Assembly: GCA_950295325.1 (NCBI GenBank)
Contig: OX485803.1
Location: 6,636,001 to 6,700,000 of the forward strand
Source of the DNA: Polytrichum commune
Lineage: Eukaryota; Streptophyta; Polytrichopsida; Polytrichales; Polytrichaceae
Direction: 5' to 3'
Length of the DNA stretch: 64,000 nucleotides
How positions within the stretch are numbered: the stretch's first letter is position 1; every line of letters begins with the position of its first letter. The position numbers and the translations under genes are program-made. Positions 57,584 to 64,000 of this stretch are shown here, piece by piece. The notes under the pieces were generated by a model that did not search any database, was not told the DNA's origin, and saw only the letters and a list, made by a program, of their open reading frames with translations.

Positions 57584-58600
57584 CTGCATCACCAATACCA
57601 ATATCACTCAGCACATAATCCAGTTCACCAGAAGCTATAAAATGAACTACAGAACATCAGCACATGTCTACATGAGGAACTAAACTACCTCTGCATCACC
57701 TAAAAATAGGTTATCGATTTCTTCTGCCACGTCAATCCAACCTTCCTGTAAATAAAAGTGTTCCTTAGCGTTTCCACCTCTTCGTGAGCCGAGAAACGTT
57801 GCACTTAAAAGAATATAAAATACATGAAGCAGCATAGAGTCACTTCGCAGAAAATAGAAGTGCAGAGACAGGTTTGTCCACATGAACAGTAGAAAGGAAT
57901 GCTTTTATTGATAAATCTAACCAACTCTTATTTAATATTGTATATAAAAGAATCATTTTCACATCTATGAGCTGAATGTGTAATAGTTTGTGAAACGGTG
58001 TCAAACATTGCCAAGCACTTCAGAACAAGAAAACAGAGCTGTTGAATGAGGACAGGCACGGCATCCTCCAGGCTCCCGACAAACTGTTTCTCCTCAGTTA
58101 TGAATACCATTTGCATTGCATCCTTCATGAGAGCCTGTTCATCAGACTGCTATTCAATTATCTCCTCCAGATGAAGAATTTAAGTAGGAGTATCCAAGTT
58201 CAGGTTACTAATTTTCTTTGCGAAAAACATTGATACACAACAACCACTGTGGTCCAAAGCCAGTTCTAAAATGAACATAAAATACGTCGTATAAGGATAC
58301 TCTCCAAAGTGAAAGCGAGACATGGCATGTCTGTTCTCTTACACCTCAAATTCAATGTACTTACTAATTCGTACTTTGTGGATAATTCTACAGCTCAGAA
58401 CATATTTCCAATATTAAATACAAGAAGAATATGAATTTGGCCAGCACACCTTACTTTCTCCGTCAAAATTCAATCACGGCCTTCTGCTCCCCTGCGTCCT
58501 ATAACTGCACAGAGAGTGCCTTCTTGTACTGCATCTGCATCATCGACTGCAATATCCAGCTGCAAGAAGTGTCATGCAATTCAACATTCACAAAAGTGTT
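57584..58600. other. Region upstream of the DA1-like exons
   Basis: Minus frames at 57680-57883 and 57928-58128 do not resemble UIM, LIM or the DA1 linker. One piece (EGWIDVAEEIDNLF near 57690-57760) is flanked by acceptor-like and donor-like sites and could be an exon of something else. No model supported. Confidence 0.25.
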
Positions 58601-58619
58601 CCAATAAACACACTCGCAA

Positions 58620-59285
58620 TGCAACATCCAAGAAATTAAACGCATCTCCTCTCTACTCTCTTTCCTTCATGCCTGTCATTGCAAGAATATCCTTGCTACA
58701 TCTCAACAAATCCAGTTCGCTCATAACAAGAAACCTACTGTAACAACCAGAAGTTGCAAATCCAAATTAAAATGTGTCTTCTCGATCCATCAGGTCATGC
58801 GATGAAAAAATAAGCAGACTCACAACCCAACATCCAAGAAAAATGGTGCATATCCTCTCTAATCTCTTTCCTTTCATGCCTGTTATTGCTAAAACATCCT
58901 TGCTACACAATCCTGGTGATAAACACAACAATGCACAAATCTAAAGAGATACACCCAAATGCGATGCTCTAGATTACGCATCCTATGATTTTCTACAGCT
59001 AAAAAGCAATACAATGTCCAGAAATTCATTCATAAGCCAAAGACTCCTGGCATTAGCCAACGAGGTAACACCAAATGAAATTGGCATGCTTAGAGCTTGA
59101 TTCAATCAACTAAGAAATTCCAGAAACTTCTGTTGCATTCCAAACACGAAGTTGTGCGACAAATTCCTGGTGATAAACACAAAAATGTACAAATCTAAAA
59201 ACATACTTCCGAATGCGATGCTCCAGACTGCGCACACTGAGATCCTTAATTTTCTACAGCCAGAAAGCAATACAAGACAAGGCCA
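58620..59285. repeat. Two overlapping direct duplications
   Basis: ACATCCAAGAAATTAAACGC (58626) recurs as ACATCCAAGAAAAATGGTGC (about 58830), followed by TCTCTTTCCTT-CATGCCTG in both. CCTGGTGATAAACACAACAA (about 58911) recurs as CCTGGTGATAAACACAAAAA (about 59165), followed by AATGCGATGCTC-AGA and TTTTCTACAGC in both. The offsets are about 205 and 255 bp, so two separate events are likely. Confidence 0.7.
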
Positions 59286-59825
59286 ATCAAGAAGCCACAA
59301 ACCGTTGTCCTCGCAGCCTCTTCTAGTTGCTCCATCGTAGCTCCGATTTGCAGCGGGCTTCCGTCCATCCTTCTAGTAGAGCCAATTGCCCCCGGCTCCG
59401 TTCCAAAATGACGACGATTGGAGGTACGGTTTGACTATTAGCGAGGCTGGAAGATTGGTGTACAAGCGAGGGAGGCAGCAGCGAGAGGCTCCGACGCGGG
59501 ACAGCGGTGCGAGCGAAGACACGTAGAGGACTGGAGCGAGAGCGGGAGGTGGGAAGCCATAGCCATGGCTTGTCTTCTGCAAGAGGCAGGGAACATGAAC
59601 GAGTGCTCTCGCGCATTTGCACAAGTCCCTCATCAGATGAGGTTGACCTCGTGCTGCCGTGGTACTTTAAAGTCCTAGCTGGATGCCACCTCAGCTTCAA
59701 TTTCGTCTTGCTGGAAAAGGTGCAGATCATCGACCTCGAAGGTGGAAACGCCTATAACGGATACTTTGAGAACTCAAGACCCTTAACATGTATAAAATAT
59801 ATCACAAAAGCTTCAAGAAATTAAC
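59286..59825. other. Higher-GC segment, possible first exon or promoter
   Basis: GC rises and several frames stay open on both strands (the longest, 135 codons, minus 59323-59730, is low in recognisable features). A short minus frame starts MEQLEEAARTTVCGFLIGLV near 59335. This could be the 5' end of a minus-strand gene, perhaps once connected to the DA1-like exons, but no splice chain supports it. Confidence 0.25.
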
Positions 59826-62360
59826 AAATTTCATAAGGAAGCCAATGCACTTCATAATATTATTCAACGACGTGGGTTCACATATTATAACAATTGGATG
59901 TTGGGAGTTTAGTCTAAATATGAGTTTCCTTGTGTAGATTTTCAAGCATCTATTTGTTATATTTTGAGGACACATGAAACAAGAGTTGCATGTTGAGTAA
60001 TGTTAAGTTGAGTTCATCAAAATTCAACGTTTTGTGATTTAGATATGAGTGATGAATACCAACATTTCTTTGTCATCCAAAGTGGTTAGGAAAGCCCTGC
60101 CAAAATGGACATAGTTGATTGTTGACATTTTGTCTCTCTTAGCCAATAAGCTATGTTTTAAATCCCTAGAATAATTTAATCAATGTTCATATTGTAATAC
60201 GTAGTTTCCCACTTCGGAAAGAAATAAAGGAAAAAAAAACAAACAAACAAAAAACAAACAAACAATATGTCAAAATTGGGGTCACTACCGGAATTGGCGC
60301 TTCTACCTTAACCGTATCTCCAAGTTTTTGATCAAAGGTCAACCACACATCCCAGTTTTGAGAGAGCAGGATGTTGTGTAACTACAGATCATCACATATA
60401 ACAATCATGTGTAAAAGATATCATAAACAATAACACAAAAGCGTGTGAAATATGTAGAACAACCCTCTTCTAATATGCAAGATTCTACTTTAAATGACAC
60501 ATTGAAGGTAAACATCACATTGGTGAAAGAATAACACTTTCCAACATACTTGCAATAGTTTCTTATTAGAATGGCCACACGGACATGGGTAGGGATTGAT
60601 GAATAGACATCACATGTTAGTTGGATAAGAACATTGATGTTCCTTTTCAATTTTTTAGTTCTTAGATTGGCATACTAGTAAATTGAGTTTAGTTTGGCTA
60701 ACGTGTTGAATATATGAGAATTATTTTTTCAAATTTGACAAAAGAATATCATAAAATTGCAAAATGCCTAATCTTATGCAAAATTTGCACTACATGCATT
60801 GAGCTACTCTCACTCCCCTTGGCGAACATTTTTCTTTTTTTCTTCTACGTGTAGCCTATATGGTCCCACGTGTACAAAAGGTATTTATTAACAATTGACG
60901 TACAACGAATGCATATATGGGATGGGCATTGTTATGTAAGTGTTCCTTGAGACACCCCTAAGGTTTCTCACAAAGGAGTTCATTTCATCTAGACATACCT
61001 TATACCACAGAGGGCTCTCTATGTCATCTCTACATCTGCTAGAATGTGGTTTCCACATGGACACATGTCGGTCTTAACAAATGTGAGCATGACACATGGA
61101 AATTTTTTTGATGAAAAAATAATTATTTGTGTCGCATATGTGCTTTAAAGTGCTTGTAGAGTGGGAAGAAAAACTCTATGCAAACACATGCTTGTCAATG
61201 AACTATTGGCAGAATGAATAGTGCTAGTATTTTTAGTGAATAACAATGCTATGGATAATATTTTCAACGAATAGTGCCAGGATGAACAATGCTTCCAAGA
61301 TCATTTGGTGGCACTAGTTTCATAGCATAAAGAAATTCAATATCACCTTCACTAATTTTGACAAAATATCAATAAATGAAGTTATATAAAATACCATCAT
61401 CCAAATTCATAACAATCTCCAATGGATCTTTGTGGACATTCATTTGAAAATGCAAAGGCATGCGTTTCAATCCAAAAGCATTGCTAAAATAATGATCAAC
61501 CAAGGGGCACCCAAAGTAATTGAGGGACGCAAGGTAGCATCCCTCCTTCAACTCGGCAATAATCATTAAGAGGCAGAGGAAATGATTACATGTAAGTACG
61601 CCATCCCTAATGTTCACCGAAATTTATTCGCATCCATCCGTCCTGATGGAGTCCCAGACCAAGTATTGTAGTTCACACAAATCCCATTCTATGCAATGAT
61701 ACACCCGGTCCACATGAAATGGTTGGGTTTGGCTAGAATTAGCTTGTAGTGGATGTGACTGCGTTAAACTAACATGAGACCATGCCATAATTCTCCTCCT
61801 CAATGGTGAACTCACACAAGCGGAGATTTAGAAGGGCTACAACCTCCCCGACACCTCAAGCTACATTAGCAGGGACAACCTCACAGGCTAGACGAACATG
61901 GAGCTCACCATGTACAAGCACCACCCAAGCTCACTATAAAGGGTGGGAGTTGGAGTTTTACAAATTCGCAAAGCCATGCCCAAAACACACGATTTTCTTT
62001 TGCCACGATAACATCCATGGCTATAAGAAATGCATTCCTCACCAAAGTTTGCCATTAGATGGAGTCTTCCTCCGAACTAACATCATAAATCTAGAGGATC
62101 AAGAAGGAGGGCTCGCATCTGCGGCAACATACTATGTCCAAAGTTTTGCTCTTATGGTGGTCATGAAAAGGAATCACACTTGTTATGCACAAAGGCATGT
62201 ATTTGTGGCAATCCATATACTTTTTGAAAGTGGCAATATCATTGATATTAGTTTTAGCAAAGCTATATAAAGATCAAAATAAAAATACTATGCCCCTATC
62301 CAAATTGCTTATGCCAAATAAAATTCTCCATATGTTGATAAATGACTAGGAAATAGTAAT
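59826..62360. other. AT-rich intergenic DNA with one unassigned long frame
   Basis: A plus frame at 61803-62270 (155 codons; FAKPCPKHTIFFCHDNIHGY) and a minus frame at 61369-61617 are unassigned; they lie just upstream of a LINE tail and may be its decayed body. An A-rich AAACAAACAAAC tract lies near 60229-60265. No host gene seen. Confidence 0.3.
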
Positions 62361-62379
62361 ATAAGCCAAGCCCCATCCA

Positions 62380-62643
62380 ATGCATTTTGAAAGATCTTAT
62401 GGACAAGGGATGCACAAATTAACCAAGTCCTTAAGTTTGGATCTGCATAATACATGGGCAACCTATGAAACCATATATTTTGGCCACGTACCCACACAAA
62501 ACATATATTGCACCCTTTGTCCCCTCATAGAAGTAGACACCTGGCCCCATCTACTATCTAGATGCACAAATTGACACATACATGAATTAGGAATCTCTAG
62601 ACGCAACAAAGAAATATACAAAGTAATTAGTATACTCCTCTAA
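62380..62643 (+). pseudogene. LINE (non-LTR retrotransposon) polymerase tail
   Basis: The plus frame contains YCTLCPLIEVDTWPHLLSRC, a stop at 62575, then in phase HIHELGISRRNKEIYKVISI. A C-x2-C-x7-DTWPHLLSxC-x4-HIHxLxIxRxNK string is the zinc-binding tail after the reverse transcriptase of plant LINE-type elements. Internal stops make it dead. The transcriptase core is not recognisable upstream. Confidence 0.6.
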
Positions 62644-62716
62644 AGTAAGAGGGAAATATTCTTGAATATACTAATGCCAAGTGTTGTGAGGTGACACTAA
62701 TGGGAAAGTTGTTGAC

Positions 62717-63371
62717 TCGGGGGGGTCACTCCTTCTTGTGTTATGTAATCACGTGCGTACAAAGGGTATTTTTATGGGGCTATTTACCTCCTCATTTGGA
62801 TTTTAGGGAACCCTTTAAGTAGAAAAAAAAAATTCACCAAAAATTTATCACCCTATAGGTAATTATAAAAGACACCCTCGACTATTGCAAATGATGCTAA
62901 ATTACTTATCAAAATTCAATTTACTCGTTCCGTACGAAGGCAAACTTAAGACTCCAATATGGCATGGCGTATATCCATGTTGCTATATATTGGTGAAAGA
63001 AGAGTGTACACATCATAACCCAATCGTTCAATTTTTATCCATTTTGCATGTATTATATGTGAATATACTCATTTTACTTTGAAACTTGGGGGGTTCACTG
63101 GCGAAAAATCGTAGAACGACGTGCAATAAAAAATAGGGTTTAATATATTCATTGTAGATAAATTTTGTAAAAAACTTACATATAATATAGGGGGTTTTAA
63201 AATAATGAAAAAGGATTACATGTAAAATACCATCGCATGTAAAATACCATCACACCTTTATTTTGAAAAATACCATAACTTATAATCTTTTCTGCAAGGT
63301 AAATAGCCCCCCAATAAATAGGTCCCGAACGCATGTGTATGCAAAATATAAGAGGGAGTGAACCCCCCGAG
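62717..63371. mobile_element. MITE with ~70-bp inverted ends (contains family C)
   Basis: The left end CTCGGGGGGGTCACTCCTTC faces the right end GGGAGTGAACCCCCCGAG. The match continues inward through TTTATGGGGCTATTTACCT against AGGTAAATAGCCCCCCAATAAA. The body includes the family C segment found also at 47.3-47.9 kb. No ORF. The target duplication was not clear. Confidence 0.7.
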
Positions 63372-63589
63372 CTTTGAAATAATCCCTCTATTATTTTTGT
63401 CATATTAGTTTTTTTTCTACCTCAAACCAAAAGAAGGGGTTTTCCCCTTATGCTAAATTATATATAATCACATGTTTTGCAATTTACGTAGGCTATGGTA
63501 GATTCAAAGTTTCTATAATTTTTCTTGCCAATGAATAAAAAACACCCTACAGTTGTTCTCACGTGGTTTCTACTTTTCGGCCGGTCACA

Positions 63590-63710
63590 CCCCCCCCCCC
63601 CCCCCGAGGTTGTTGATCATTAGTGTAACCTAGCGTACGCCTCAAAATAGCGTAAGTGACACTATAATGCATGTGACACTAAATACCATAAACGGTGTAC
63701 AACCCACATT
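63590..63710. repeat. C16 homopolymer and inverted family B terminus
   Basis: A run of about 16 C (63590-63605) is followed by the complement of the family B end: GAGGTTGTTGATCATTAGTG, TACGCCTCAAAATAGCGTAA, GTGACACTATAATGCATGTG, then AAATACCATAAACGGTGTAC. The long C run is a likely sequencing or replication slippage site. The rest of the window to 64000 shows no gene. Confidence 0.65.
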
Positions 63711-64000
63711 ATGCCCACCTTGCAAAGTAAGACATGGCATTACTAGCTTCTCCAAAACTTTACCCGAGCACATTAATTCAATAAAACTCTGCACATTGAA
63801 ACTTTGCTCACAAGCTAACAAATATCATGCCAACAACACACCCCGTCACACTCCCTTCCCCTCTCTCAAATAGTAAAATAAAGTAAAGTAAAATAACAAT
63901 CAACCAAATGCCAAGACAATATGTTAGGACCCTAACAAATATGCATCCACTACACCCCCCGCCCCCAAAGGACCTAACATTACAAACCCAAATAATCGTC

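Noticed and set aside
1-64000. CRISPR array, phage, bacterial operon or plastid/mitochondrial insert
   Set aside because: No regularly spaced identical repeats, no bacterial gene pattern, and no organelle genes were seen; all coherent genes have plant-type introns or plant families.

Overview
The window looks like nuclear DNA of a land plant. The evidence is a complete 19-exon plant-type CASP golgin gene, a PR-1 (CAP) gene, the catalytic exons of a DA1-type peptidase, a short run of the plant telomere repeat TTTAGGG, and many short GT-AG introns. I cannot fix the lineage from sequence alone. No plastid or mitochondrial block, rRNA gene or intact tRNA gene was seen.

Layout. About 0-5 kb: repeats and a decayed two-block transposase-like gene on the minus strand. 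5-10.5 kb: AT-rich repeats, including a small MITE with perfect 29-bp ends. 10.5-13 kb: a richer-GC stretch followed by a tandem duplication of about 490 bp. 13.05-17.5 kb: an eleven-exon PHD-finger gene (355 aa model). 17.9-21 kb: repeats, including a foldback of about 950 bp. 21.25-21.56 kb: a secreted cysteine-rich small protein. 21.95-25.1 kb: a 1.6-kb inverted repeat carrying a nested Tourist-like MITE, then a hAT-like nonautonomous element. 25.3-30.8 kb: inverted-repeat element with telomere repeats, a decayed coiled-coil ORF, a copia gag remnant, a perfect 38-bp hairpin and a split direct duplication. 30.8-31.7 kb: a MITE abutting the stop codon of an intronless PR-1 gene. 33.57-42.01 kb: the CASP gene. 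42.8-52.3 kb: repeats, MITEs, nested inverted repeats and a hAT transposase tail. 52.6-54.8 kb: three different minisatellites, then one plausible terminal exon. 54.8-57.6 kb: a copia RNase H remnant and a broken DA1-like gene end. 58.6-64 kb: direct duplications, a LINE tail, and a MITE with long inverted ends.

The host genes do not form a pathway. CASP is a Golgi tether, PR-1 is a secreted defence protein, the PHD protein is probably a nuclear chromatin reader with a possible EAR repression motif, and DA1-type peptidases act in ubiquitin-linked growth control. The dominant story is transposon turnover. Several elements have their boundaries or target duplications visible, and one insertion is dated relative to a duplication because the other arm of the same inverted repeat keeps the empty site. 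No CRISPR, phage or operon-type system is present. Exon coordinates come from manual reading of splice sites and open frames; they are best supported for CASP, where every junction keeps frame and the product matches the known family length.
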